This document shows positions 51,010-60,243 of a stretch of 64,000 bases of DNA, piece by piece. How positions within the stretch are numbered: the first letter of the stretch is position 1; each line of letters begins with the position of its first letter. The notes under the pieces were generated by a model that worked only from the letters and a program-made list of their open reading frames with translations, did no database searches and was not told the DNA's origin. The translations under genes and the position numbers were made by a program. Origin of the DNA: an uncultured Phascolarctobacterium sp. (GTDB taxonomy: Bacteria; Bacillota; Negativicutes; Acidaminococcales; Acidaminococcaceae). The stretch spans positions 59,907 through 123,906 of the forward strand of contig CANQBR010000001.1 in NCBI GenBank assembly GCA_947589605.1, read 5' to 3'.

Positions 51010-51726
51010 TCAACAATTTCTGCCGGCCAAAATATGCTTTATAGTTAACCAAATGAGCTTCAGATCGGTCAAAAAGCCCCGCTCCCGAATATACTTGTAG
51101 TCCAATTCCAGTTGATCCTCATAACTCATCTTGGTAGTGTCCGTGATCTGCCAATAACATGACAGTCCCGGCTTCACCAGAAGCCGATCATCCGGAAGCA
51201 ACTTCTGCTCCGAAGGTATAAATGGACGAGGTCCGACCACCGTCATGCTGCCGGTCAAAAGATTGATAGCTTGCGGTATCTCATCCAAATACGTGCGCCG
51301 CAAAATTTTGCCGACCCGCGTGACTCGCGGATCATCGGTCAGTTTAAAGTGTACACTGCTGTACTCGTTTTTTTCCATCAAATCATACTTGCAGTCATCA
51401 GAGCCTACGTACATAGTCCTGTACTTGACCATCGGAAATCTCCGACCGCCCAGACCAACTCTTTCCTGGATAAAGAAGGGGTTGCCGAAGTCATCCGTCA
51501 TAATAATGACGGCAATAACGATATAAACCGGAAGCCCTATCGTAAAGCATAATAGCGCTACCAAAATGTCAAATAACCTTTTTATACAGTCATAGATAGG
51601 CTTTGGTCTCACTTCATGCCTTTTCTCATAAGGACTGCTTTGATTGCATTCAGTATGAGCTCGATACCTCATGCCTATGTCTCCTCGCGCCCTTTTTGCA
51701 GTTTCCGGCACAACTCTCACTTCCAC
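51010..51726 (-). CDS. Initiating sugar transferase (polyprenyl-phosphate glycosylphosphotransferase)
   Basis: KRLFDILVALLCFTIGLPVYIVIAVIIMTDDFGNPFFIQERVGLGGRRFPMVKYRTM ... LRRTYLDEIPQAINLLTGSMTVVGPRPFIP. Confidence 0.95.
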   Translation of the reverse strand: MEVRVVPETAKRARGDIGMRYRAHTECNQSSPYEKRHEVRPKPIYDCIKRLFDILVALLCFTIGLPVYIVIAVIIMTDDFGNPFFIQERVGLGGRRFPMVKYRTMYVGSDDCKYDLMEKNEYSSVHFKLTDDPRVTRVGKILRRTYLDEIPQAINLLTGSMTVVGPRPFIPSEQKLLPDDRLLVKPGLSCYWQITDTTKMSYEDQLELDYKYIRERGFLTDLKLIWLTIKHILAGRNC

Positions 51727-51744
51727 TCTATTTCACGCATCTCA

Positions 51745-51926
51745 ATCTGCTCATTAAACTCTGAGGGTCTGGCCTAAATTCATTATCTCTAATTTTTCCG
51801 CCATGACATCTATATTTACGACATACATTTGCGTTACCGTGCTAAAAGCACAGCAAGGGACAGGCCCACATAGCCCGTCCCCGCGATAGCTATCTCAATT
51901 TCGTTGTCGTCAGTAGAATTAGTCAA
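51745..51926 (-). pseudogene. Remnant of nucleotide-sugar (UDP-glucose-type) dehydrogenase N-terminus, frameshifted and truncated
   Basis: Minus-strand reading NEIEIAIAGTGYVGLSLAVLLAR-stop, then in another frame TQMYVVNIDVMAEKLEIMNLGQ; matches the MKIAIAGTGYVGLS..LLA.hn.V.avDi..eKv..in pattern of the family. Confidence 0.75.
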
Positions 51927-52276
51927 CTCCCATTACCCCCCCCATTTTTTAATCCTGTTGCTCTGGGCGAAGAGGTCATCTATCGAAACAATAGCACGCT
52001 GTCATTGCCGATCGCAGTATCGTCTCAGCTGGTAAAGTTTAAGATCCGCTGATTTTCTAAACTTTTGCTGCATTTACAAAATTAAACAGATTCCTAAAGT
52101 GATTTTACTTTTGGCTATAAGGTCGCCAAAGGACTGAACTACGTGCGAAACGGCCAAAATGATCTTTAAGTTTGGTCTTCTTATTTTCGAACACCAAAAA
52201 GTGCCGACCGTATTTTCTTATCGCCTCGCACCTTAAGGCACACGCCCATCCGCTATCACTCTCTGGTTAGTTATAT

Positions 52277-52306
52277 ATTATACCATGTTTACCATTGTGA
52301 TTACAA
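52277..52306 (-). promoter_or_regulatory. Candidate capsule operon promoter (TTGTAA-18-TATAAT on minus strand)
   Basis: ttacaa 52301-52306 and attata 52277-52282 on plus strand. Confidence 0.5.
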
Positions 52307-52670
52307 CGATATACTTTTCTCACGCTAATATCTCACATCAATAAAAGGTCCTGCATTTAACTGATCGCTCACGCCATTCCCGCTCATCAAATTCACCAGA
52401 TCTCATTTTTTGAGTGAGATAAAAAAGAAAGCTGGCAGTTTTAAGCGAATCAATGCAGGGCATGAATTAGGCTTTCATAGGATCGTCTCTTCACCTATCG
52501 CACGTGGATCGACGGCATTAAAATTTTTTGCTCTCTTTGCGCAAGAGCTTCGCGGTTGCTTTTGAAGATAAAACAAAATGCAGCTCATGTCGGCACCGGC
52601 GGATAAAAATTTTACATCCGAGCCGCTGCCGTGCCTATCTTTTAACAACACTCGTCCCGAAAACAAAAAG

Positions 52671-52702
52671 CGTCCGCGGTAAGAACTTCTCCTCCGCGGA
52701 CG
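52671..52702. terminator. Hairpin terminator candidate
   Basis: CGTCCGCGG...CCGCGGACG with flanking A/T-rich sequence. Confidence 0.5.
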
Positions 52703-52770
52703 TTTGGTGTTTTCGTTTATATCTATGATTTTTGAAGACGATCTCTCTGTAAACTTCGAGGCCCTGCTTT

Positions 52771-53349
52771 TTACTTCTTGTGCAGAGCGGCGTTGACTTT
52801 TTCTTTCAGCTTCGTTTCGAGAGCATCAGCTCCTTCGCAAAGGCGGGCAAAGGCTTGCTCCAGCCCTTCCTCGCCGCCGAAGGTGCGCTTCTCGTCGCCC
52901 AGCGGCTCTTTTTTGCAGTCCATGCGGGCAAAATCTGCAGCCTTGGCTCTGCCTTCTTCATAGGCTTCTTCGTAAAGTTCTTTAAAGGCGGCGATGTCTT
53001 CCGGCTGCCCAGCCTTGATCCAAGCGTTGGCCACTTTGCCTACTGCGTAAGTTATGGATACCCCTAAAGGAATGTTCAACGGTCCCAAAGGCAAAAGCGT
53101 CGCCAAAGTCTGCCCGCAAAACGTGGCGCCCAGCCCGGCCAGCAGCCCCTTCACCGCTCCTTCTTCCAATTCCACGCCCCGCAATTTCCCCAGCCTGCCG
53201 ATCATGTAGACTTCGTTGGCGATCAAAGCCACGGTGCCCAGCAAGGGAGCCGCCGCGATGAGGCCGGCCCGGGCTGCTCCCCAGCGGCACAATTTTTCCG
53301 CTTCCGCTTCTATCTCCGCTTCGTTCAGCAAATATTTGTCATCTTTCAC
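52771..53349 (-). CDS. Hypothetical membrane-associated protein (DUF697/YcjF-like hydrophobic core)
   Basis: 192 aa; two hydrophobic segments with GLIAAAPLLGTVALIANEVYMIGRLGKL. Confidence 0.6.
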   Translation of the reverse strand: MKDDKYLLNEAEIEAEAEKLCRWGAARAGLIAAAPLLGTVALIANEVYMIGRLGKLRGVELEEGAVKGLLAGLGATFCGQTLATLLPLGPLNIPLGVSITYAVGKVANAWIKAGQPEDIAAFKELYEEAYEEGRAKAADFARMDCKKEPLGDEKRTFGGEEGLEQAFARLCEGADALETKLKEKVNAALHKK

Positions 53350-53588
53350 GATCGTCCCTCCTCGTTTCTTTCCTTAATATATTATATCATGCCGCTGTTC
53401 ACCGGGAAAGATGCGGCTATCGACGCTCCTCGATCTCTCTGCCGCTTGCCAAAAAAGCCCAAAGCTTCTATACTAAAGACTAAAGCAAAAAGAGGTACCT
53501 CTTGCGCAGCCGAGCCCCGGCCGCAAAGAGGCTCCTTCGGCAAAAATCGTCGGGCCGACAAGCCCTTCTTATAGTGAGGAGACTTCTT

Positions 53589-54272
53589 ATGTTTGAACAC
53601 TCTGCCTGTTCGCGGCAAGCCGCGAAACAAAAAAGGCTCATAGTTCTTCCTGCTGCTCCCGTCCTCTACTTAGTCACCGACAGCAGCGGCCTCGACGAAG
53701 AAACTTTTTTGGCCAAGATCGAAGGCGCCCTGCGAGGGGGCGTGAATCTGGTGCAGTTGCGGGAAAAAGAGCGGCCCATCCGCGAGGTGCTGGCCCTCGC
53801 CGCCAAAGTCCACCGCCTCACTCTTTCTCACGGCGTACCTTTGCTGATCGATGACAGACTGGACCTAGCCCTGGCCGTGGGAGCCGAAGGCGTCCATCTG
53901 GGGCAGACCGATCTGCCTGTCGACACGGCCCGCCGCCTTTTGGGACCGACTTGTATAATAGGGGCTACGGCTAAAACTGTGGAGCAGGCTCTGGAAGCCA
54001 AGCGTCAGGGAGCAGACTATCTGGGGGTGGGCGCCATTTTCCCCACCGCCACCAAAGTGGTGACCCGTCCCACTTCCGTCTCTACTTTAACGGCTATCTG
54101 CGCGGCAGTGGACCTGCCCTGTTTTGCCATAGGCGGCCTTACCTCCCGCAATTTGGACGTTCTTCGCGGCAGCGGCATAGCCGGCATCTGCATGGTGTCC
54201 CATTTGATGCAGGCCCCCGACCCCTGCGCCGAAGCCTCGGCGCTTTTGCTCAAGCTCCGGGCCCTGCTGTAA
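53589..54272 (+). CDS. thiE: Thiamine phosphate synthase
   Basis: LYLVTDSSGLDEETFLAKIEGALRGGVNLVQLREKE ... LLIDDRLDLALAVGAEGVHLGQTDLPV ... GADYLGVGAIFPTATK. Confidence 0.96.
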   Translation: MFEHSACSRQAAKQKRLIVLPAAPVLYLVTDSSGLDEETFLAKIEGALRGGVNLVQLREKERPIREVLALAAKVHRLTLSHGVPLLIDDRLDLALAVGAEGVHLGQTDLPVDTARRLLGPTCIIGATAKTVEQALEAKRQGADYLGVGAIFPTATKVVTRPTSVSTLTAICAAVDLPCFAIGGLTSRNLDVLRGSGIAGICMVSHLMQAPDPCAEASALLLKLRALL

Positions 54273-54397
54273 AATCGTCTGTTCCATAACATTGCTTGCG
54301 ATGCTCCTCCGGTCTGCCTGCTCTTTGATGGAAAGACCGGAAAATTTTTTATGTTCCCGATCGGTCCAAAGATCGATCGGCTCGATTAGCTTTAACT

Positions 54398-54583
54398 TTA
54401 AGCGTTGTCTGTCTTTTTGGTTTTTTTCTTGTAGAAAAAAGAGTAGAACCTATATATTATACTCTCCGCCTCATTTTCGTCGGCACGGGCTAAAGCTTTG
54501 CAAAAAGAGCAGAGCAATTTTTGCTTTTCCGGCGAAAATGAAATGATGTCGTTCATAACGACATCCGCGTCAATTTTTCGCAT
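54398..54583 (-). CDS. Small hypothetical protein (61 aa)
   Basis: MRKIDADVVMNDIISFSPEKQKLLCSFCKALARADENEAESIIYRFYSFF; RBS-like GGAGG just upstream on minus strand. Confidence 0.4.
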   Translation of the reverse strand: MRKIDADVVMNDIISFSPEKQKLLCSFCKALARADENEAESIIYRFYSFFYKKKTKKTDNA

Positions 54584-54736
54584 GCTCGACCTCCTTTCTG
54601 CCGCAGCCCTTATTACCGTTCATTGCGAGCCTTTGCTTCATGAGAACAAGGACTCTTTTACTTAACTATACCAAAATGACCGGCTTTCAGAGCTGCAAAG
54701 GGCCCGTCTCGCACAGGAGGCGGGCCCTCTTTCGTT

Positions 54737-55696
54737 TCAGGAATTTTGATCGGCGATGAAAGCGACGGACGAAAAAGGCGCTACCACAGTTTCGTCCTTT
54801 GTGATTTGGCAGGCGCCTTTCAAGATGACGCTGCCTCCCGCTGCTACCAGTCCGTTGATGACGCTGCCCTTGCCTACGGTGATGCCCTGCTTGCAGATGA
54901 TAAGAGCCTGGGGCAAGCGGACATTTTCACCGATGCTCAAAGGGGCGCCGCAAAGTAAGATCACTCGATCTCTGAATTCACAACCCTCTTTCAAAGAAAG
55001 AGAAGTGTCGGAGGCGGTGACGATCAGGGCCGAGCCCCACACTTTTTGCCCTTTGGGGATGGAGAAGCTGCCTGCTCCCTGCAAATAGTACACTTGCCGC
55101 ATCAGGCCGCTGTCTTGGATCTCTGCTGCCAAGTCGGAGCCGACAGTTCTGTCCTGCAAAAATTTTTCGATATCTTTGATATCCTGAGGGTAACTTACTT
55201 CCCTATTGCTTGCATATACCGTTCCCTCAGGCAGATATTCGGCCCCCGTCAGGTCGCCACGGCACACTAAGCCGTAAGTGGCGGCCAGCTGCCTCCAACT
55301 TTCATCGAAATTTACGGTGAACCGCTGGATCAGCTGTTCTGTTATCACCTCCTCTGCGCCTGCGTTTTCCAGCTTTGCTCTGACCCGCCGGCGATGAAAA
55401 ACTACAGAAGAGCCCGCCCCTTCCTGCTCTAAAGTGACCACGGCCTGCCGAGCCCCCGGCTGCAAAACAAAACGGGCGGCTTCTTGCGCTCGCTTTTCAT
55501 TATTATCCTCTTCATCCGCTTCGGCTCCGAGCAGAGCCGAGTGGGCCAAAAGCCGCAACTGATAGCTGCGAAAATAGGTCAGCCCGGCTTCATAAGAACG
55601 CTGAGCGAAAAGCAACAGCATCTGCCCCACAGCCAGCAGGAAAAGGCTGCCCAGCAAAAGGACCGGGCCGGCGCTGCCTCTTTCTTTTTCAGCCAT
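54737..55696 (-). CDS. Pilus-assembly-type hypothetical protein
   Basis: N-terminal hydrophobic segment LLLGSLFLLAVGQMLLLFAQRSYEAGLTYFRSYQLRLLAHSALLGAE, last gene of pseudopilin operon. Confidence 0.6.
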   Translation of the reverse strand: MAEKERGSAGPVLLLGSLFLLAVGQMLLLFAQRSYEAGLTYFRSYQLRLLAHSALLGAEADEEDNNEKRAQEAARFVLQPGARQAVVTLEQEGAGSSVVFHRRRVRAKLENAGAEEVITEQLIQRFTVNFDESWRQLAATYGLVCRGDLTGAEYLPEGTVYASNREVSYPQDIKDIEKFLQDRTVGSDLAAEIQDSGLMRQVYYLQGAGSFSIPKGQKVWGSALIVTASDTSLSLKEGCEFRDRVILLCGAPLSIGENVRLPQALIICKQGITVGKGSVINGLVAAGGSVILKGACQITKDETVVAPFSSVAFIADQNS

Positions 55697-56249
55697 CGCC
55701 GCTCACCCTGCCGTTGACGCAGTAGATGGCATGGCGAAAAGAAGCTTTGTATTTTCCCCGGGCCAAGGTGAAGTCCAGGGCAACGACTTTGTCGTTCAAT
55801 CGCCGCAGCTGCCATTTTTCCACGGTGAAGCCCTCCTGACAGGCCGGGTTGACGCCGGCGGTATTTTTCAAAAGTTTTTCGGTGCGCCGATAGATAGAGT
55901 TATAGGAAGAATTGTAATAGAAGCGCAGGGTGGTGGCCGCAGAAACATTTTGGCAGTCGGCTACGGAAAAATCTCCCGAGCGAAAGAGATAGACTTCGGT
56001 GCTGTCGACGCCTATCTGTTTTTCCAAGCCGGTGCAAAGTTGCCTGGCCGCTCCTTCCAAACTGTGCCGAGCCGCAAGATAGTCCCACTTGGGCAGCAGC
56101 CGCAAAAAAGAAACGCTGAGGAGAGCCGCAGCCGCAACGGCAAGAGTCGCCGCAGCCGCTGCTTCCAATAAAAGAAAACCGTTTTCTTCACGGCTCTTTT
56201 GCTGCAGCCTCTGCCAAAAAGAGATTACCAGCTTCTTTTCCTTTTTCAT
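55689..56249 (-). CDS. Pseudopilin-like protein
   Basis: REENGFLLLEAAAAATLAVAAAALLSVSFLRLL prepilin-like N-terminus. Confidence 0.65.
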   Translation of the reverse strand: MKKEKKLVISFWQRLQQKSREENGFLLLEAAAAATLAVAAAALLSVSFLRLLPKWDYLAARHSLEGAARQLCTGLEKQIGVDSTEVYLFRSGDFSVADCQNVSAATTLRFYYNSSYNSIYRRTEKLLKNTAGVNPACQEGFTVEKWQLRRLNDKVVALDFTLARGKYKASFRHAIYCVNGRVSGDG

Positions 56250-56529
56250 TTTTCCAGCTCACCTCTTTCCACCGCCATGGGCCCTCTTCTGCTTCTTTCA
56301 CTTCGAATTCGAGACCCGGCGGCGCAGTATTGCTCTCGGCGGCGGACCACAGCAGCAATTGACCGTAGCCCAAAGCGGCCTGCAGCTGCCGCTCTTTTTG
56401 GAGCAAGTTCACTGCGGCGGAAAAACTGAGGGTGGCGGCTGCCGTCAAGAGCAGGGCCAAAGTCACTTCGGCTAAAGTCGCTAAGAGGAAGAAGCCTTGC
56501 TGTCTGCTATTTTTCATTGACTTCCACAA
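56188..56529 (-). CDS. Pseudopilin-like protein
   Basis: NSRQQGFFLLATLAEVTLALLLTAAATLSFSAAVNLLQKERQLQ. Confidence 0.65.
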   Translation of the reverse strand: MWKSMKNSRQQGFFLLATLAEVTLALLLTAAATLSFSAAVNLLQKERQLQAALGYGQLLLWSAAESNTAPPGLEFEVKEAEEGPWRWKEVSWKNEKGKEAGNLFLAEAAAKEP

Positions 56530-56974
56530 GGCCGGTCACCGGCTTCACGCTCACCTGATATCGACAGCCGGGCTCAGCCTCGTGAGTGAGGACGTAAGTG
56601 GGCTGACCTATGGGGACACCCCCGGGAGTAAAACTGGCTTTGACCGAGTTTCCTACCACCTTCACTCCTTCGCAGCCCATGGAGGCGAAACTGCGGTGCC
56701 TCTGTCCTCGAGCCGTCTGCCAAGTGTAGCCCTCTTTGTCTCCGTCGATCCGAATGCTTTCCGTGCTGCCGCTGTTAAAATACGCCTGCTGCTGCAAAAG
56801 GCGCAGCTCTGCCGCCAAAGTTTCTGCCGCCGTTTTCACCTGCAGCCTGCGCTGATAAGAGCGGTAAACGGCCCCCTGCTGCAGCAAAAAACTGCCCAAG
56901 AGGGCGAAGAGAGCGGCCGCCGCCACCGTTTCCGCCAAAAAATAGCCGGCCTCGCCTCTGCGGCTCTTCATCAT
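56507..56974 (-). CDS. Pseudopilin-like protein (GspH/ComGD-like)
   Basis: MMKSRRGEAGYFLAETVAAAALFALLGSFLLQQGAVYRSYQ; start ATG at 56974 inside ORF 56507-57424. Confidence 0.7.
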   Translation of the reverse strand: MMKSRRGEAGYFLAETVAAAALFALLGSFLLQQGAVYRSYQRRLQVKTAAETLAAELRLLQQQAYFNSGSTESIRIDGDKEGYTWQTARGQRHRSFASMGCEGVKVVGNSVKASFTPGGVPIGQPTYVLTHEAEPGCRYQVSVKPVTGLVEVNEK

Positions 56975-56976
56975 TG

Positions 56977-57378
56977 TTATTGCGAGCCCGGGCTGGGGAC
57001 GGTCACGCCTTTGCTGTTTTGCCCGCTCAAAGTGTAATTGAGATCGTCCACCTTGCTGTAGCTCAGCGGATTCCCTTTGGCATCGGTGAATTGGGCCTTG
57101 CTGTTGAAATATTCTTCGTCTATAAGCTTCGAGAGGTCCTCCGGCAGTTCGCCTTTTTCCATTTTGTAAACTTCCAGGGCCTGATCTATCGCCGCCAGAT
57201 CGTTTTTCAACTTGAGATTTTTCACTTTGTTGTAAGCGCCGGACAAAGACGGTGTGAGCATAGTGAACAGCATGCCTATGAGGGCGGCCGCCGCCACCAC
57301 TTCCACCAAAGTGAAGCCTGCCTGTTGCTTCCTTCTTGCTTCGCTCTCTTCGGGAGAGCTTTCTTTTTCCATTTTCAT
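56977..57378 (-). CDS. Major pseudopilin (GspG/ComGC-like)
   Basis: RRKQQAGFTLVEVVAAAALIGMLFTMLTPSLSGAYNKVKNLKLKNDLAAIDQALEVYKMEKGELP. Confidence 0.88.
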   Translation of the reverse strand: MKMEKESSPEESEARRKQQAGFTLVEVVAAAALIGMLFTMLTPSLSGAYNKVKNLKLKNDLAAIDQALEVYKMEKGELPEDLSKLIDEEYFNSKAQFTDAKGNPLSYSKVDDLNYTLSGQNSKGVTVPSPGSQ

Positions 57379-57448
57379 CACCTCCGAAAAATTTTTTGAG
57401 CAGCTCGCAGGGCGAAGAGGGCAAGGTCCTCTCAATGGCTGTGAGAGC

Positions 57449-58513
57449 TCAAGCGGGCAGCAGCGTGAAAAGAGAGAAGAGGGGACGGAGCATGAGGCAC
57501 AGCACCAAGGCGATGAGAAGAGCTGTCATCAGCAAAAAACAGGGAGCCAGCAGTTCCCGGCAGCGCTGCAGGCGGGCCGTCAGTTCTTCGCCGGCAAGAG
57601 TTGCCGCTTCCTCCAGCATCTCTGTCAAACTGCCGCCGGCAGCGCCGGCTCTGAGCAGTTCTTTAGTGAGGGGCGACAGCAACGAGCCGGTCAGTTCGGC
57701 TCCTTCTTCGATGCTCATGCCCCGAGCCAGTCCCCACTTGAAGGCGGCCAGCCCCCGCCGATGACCGCTCTCGCCCAAAGCGCCGGCTGCAAGGTCCAGA
57801 GCCTCGCTCAGGCCGATGCCGCTTTTCAGCAAAAGAGCCAGCAAGCGGCAGGTCCGCTCTTCCAAAAATTGCCGCCGCAATTCTTTTATGAAGGGGAGCT
57901 TTTCTGCGGCTTTGGCCTTGCGCCTTTCGGACGAAAAGAGGAAGGCCGCCGCTGCCGCGAGAGCCGCCAAAAGTGGCAGACCGTAAAGAGTCAGCCAATC
58001 GGCCGCAGCCAAGGCCCACATCATGTCCGGCGTCAGCTTCGTCCCCATAGCTTTGTAGGTCTTGGCCAAAGCAGGCAGAACGTAGAGCAAGAAGAAGAGC
58101 AGCAAAAGACAGGAGGCCCCCAACAAAAAGAGAGGGTAGAGGAGGGCTTGGCCGAGAGCTTCTTTCCACCGCTCCTGCTCTTTGTAATAGGCGGCGATCT
58201 GAGCCAGCACCGCCGGCAGCTGCCCGCTTTTTTCTCCCGCTTCCACCAAAGCCAAAGCCGTAGAACCGAACCCCGCGGGCTCCAGCGCCATGGCCTCGTG
58301 AAGAGAGAAGCCGCGGCTGAGAGCTGCAAGCAAACGCCTGCAGACGGCGGCCGTTTCTTCATCTTTTTCGAGAGCGAGCGACCGCAGCGAAGTGAGCAGC
58401 GAGAGGCCGCCTCCCAAAAGGACGCTCAAGCGAGTGAACAGCACCGCCCTCTGCCGTTCCCCGGAGATAAAAAAAGATCTGATCCGCCTGATCCACCCTC
58501 CCTTGTGCTGCAT
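57449..58513 (-). CDS. Type II secretion/type IV pilus inner-membrane F protein (PilC/GspF/ComGB)
   Basis: LFTRLSVLLGGGLSLLTSLRSL ... ALVEAGEKSGQLPAVLAQIAAYYKEQERWKEAL ... RAGAAGGSLTEMLEEAA. Confidence 0.88.
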   Translation of the reverse strand: MQHKGGWIRRIRSFFISGERQRAVLFTRLSVLLGGGLSLLTSLRSLALEKDEETAAVCRRLLAALSRGFSLHEAMALEPAGFGSTALALVEAGEKSGQLPAVLAQIAAYYKEQERWKEALGQALLYPLFLLGASCLLLLFFLLYVLPALAKTYKAMGTKLTPDMMWALAAADWLTLYGLPLLAALAAAAAFLFSSERRKAKAAEKLPFIKELRRQFLEERTCRLLALLLKSGIGLSEALDLAAGALGESGHRRGLAAFKWGLARGMSIEEGAELTGSLLSPLTKELLRAGAAGGSLTEMLEEAATLAGEELTARLQRCRELLAPCFLLMTALLIALVLCLMLRPLFSLFTLLPA

Positions 58514-59043
58514 ATCGGGACGGCGGCCCGGCTTGCTCAGATCGCTCTGCGGACCGTATATGGCAGCGGCACCTTGCTGCGGATTTGCCGCTTTTGTTTT
58601 TCTTCTTCTGCCCCCGCTGTCGGGGCCGGCGCGTTGGATAGGGCATCCCCCCTCCCTCTCGCTGTTTCTTTTTTACAGCGGCCGCTTCCTTTAATGCTTT
58701 GTCACAGTTGTGAGTTTTATGTGAACAGCAGTCGAGCCTTGCAAAATATCTCGCGGCTCTCGCCCTTTAGCTGCGGCGCGGCAGGGGAGGAGCAAAAGAG
58801 GGGAGAGCTCCCTCACTAGGTCGCGAACGAGGGCTTTAGTGTATGCGCGATAAAGATCTAGGCCGCCAATAAGAAAAATTTTTTGAAAAAATTGTAAACT
58901 AATGGCAGGAGAAGGACGGCAAAAGCAGAATAGATAAGAGAGGGACGGGTAGCTGTGCTCTCATTGCTCCGCCGTCTCTTTATTGCGAAAGTTTTTGTTT
59001 ATACACCCGCTTCATTTATTTTATCCGCAAAGGAGTGAAACAC

Positions 59044-60084
59044 ATGAAAAAATCCAAATGGGTGCTGGGCTCTGCCGCCATGTTGGCGCTGGCAGTGGCT
59101 CTGGCAGGCTGCGGCGGCGGCGATAAGAAAGACGACGCCAAAAAAGCTGCCGGTATCAAAGGCGAGTTGATGATCTACACCTCCATCTATCCGGACATCA
59201 TCGACAACATGTGCAAGCCCAATGTTACCAAGGCCTTCCCCGACATGAAGGTGACCTGGTTCCAAGGCGGCACGGAAAAAGTTATGACCAAGATCACCGG
59301 CGAGATCAAAGCCAAGAAGATCGGCGCCGACGTGCTGATGGTAGCCGACCCCTCTTACTACCTGAAGCTGGATGATCAGAAACTGCTGTTGCCCTACAAG
59401 GCCAAAGAAGACGCCGCCATCATCAACGATAAGGATCCCAACGGCGACTGGTATGCCGTTCGCGTCTGCAACATGATCATCGCCTACAACGGCGACAAAC
59501 TGCCCAAAGAAGACATCCCCACCTCTTGGGAAGATCTGGCCAACCCCAAATGGAAGGGCCGCATCGCCATGCCCAACCCCATGCTCAGCGGCACCGCTTA
59601 TGTAGCAGTAGGCGCTTTGGCCGACCGCTTCGGCTGGGAGTATTTCGACAAACTGCAGGCTAACGGCATCAGAGTAGAGGAGGGCAACTCCGCTATCCAG
59701 AACAAATTGCTCACCGGCGAATATGCCGCTGCCATGATCCTGGAAGAAAATATTTTGAAGCTGGCCGCCACCAAGAAAGAGCCCTTGAAGGTAGCCTATC
59801 CTAAAGAAGGCGTAGTGCAGATCCCGTCTCCCATCGCCATCTTCAACACCACCAAGAATCCGGAAGGCGCCAAAGCCATCGTGGATTGGTGGCTGAGCAA
59901 GGAAGGTCAGGAAGCCGTTGTTAAGGGCTGGATGCACTCTGTAAGAGCCGACGTCAAAGAGCCGCCCGGAGCACCTCCCACCAAAGGCATCACCGAAGGC
60001 CGCGTAAAAGTGAACTGGAGAAAACTGGCCGACAACAACGCCCAGATCAAAGAAGAGTTCCGCAAGAGAGTTATGGACAAATAA
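59044..60084 (+). CDS. ABC transporter extracellular solute-binding lipoprotein (iron(III)-type), paralogue 1
   Basis: Lipobox ALAGCGGG; GELMIYTSIYPDIIDNMCKPNVTKAFPDMKVTWFQGGTEKVMTKITGEI. Confidence 0.9.
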   Translation: MKKSKWVLGSAAMLALAVALAGCGGGDKKDDAKKAAGIKGELMIYTSIYPDIIDNMCKPNVTKAFPDMKVTWFQGGTEKVMTKITGEIKAKKIGADVLMVADPSYYLKLDDQKLLLPYKAKEDAAIINDKDPNGDWYAVRVCNMIIAYNGDKLPKEDIPTSWEDLANPKWKGRIAMPNPMLSGTAYVAVGALADRFGWEYFDKLQANGIRVEEGNSAIQNKLLTGEYAAAMILEENILKLAATKKEPLKVAYPKEGVVQIPSPIAIFNTTKNPEGAKAIVDWWLSKEGQEAVVKGWMHSVRADVKEPPGAPPTKGITEGRVKVNWRKLADNNAQIKEEFRKRVMDK

Positions 60085-60135
60085 ACAGACTTCGTCTGTT
60101 GCCGTCCTCTCATGCCGACGGACGTAAAAATGCAG

Positions 60136-60168
60136 GAGCCGAGTTCCCCGGGAACTCGGCTCTTTTTT
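60136..60168 (+). terminator. Intrinsic terminator
   Basis: GAGCCGAGTTCCCCGGGAACTCGGCTCTTTTTT. Confidence 0.9.
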
Positions 60169-60243
60169 GCTCGCTAATCTGCCGAAGGGCGGGACCTTTT
60201 TGCTTTTGCCTTTCCTTTTTACCGCAAACTTTTCGGCCACTCC

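Noticed and set aside
56507-57424. 305-aa ORF as a single protein
   Set aside because: Upstream half overlaps the ComGC-like gene out of frame and is Arg/Gly/Ser-rich; only the part from ATG 56974 looks like a pseudopilin.
57254-58819. 521-aa plus-strand ORF
   Set aside because: Antisense to the PilC-like gene and pseudopilin; low-complexity Gln/Arg/Ser-rich translation.
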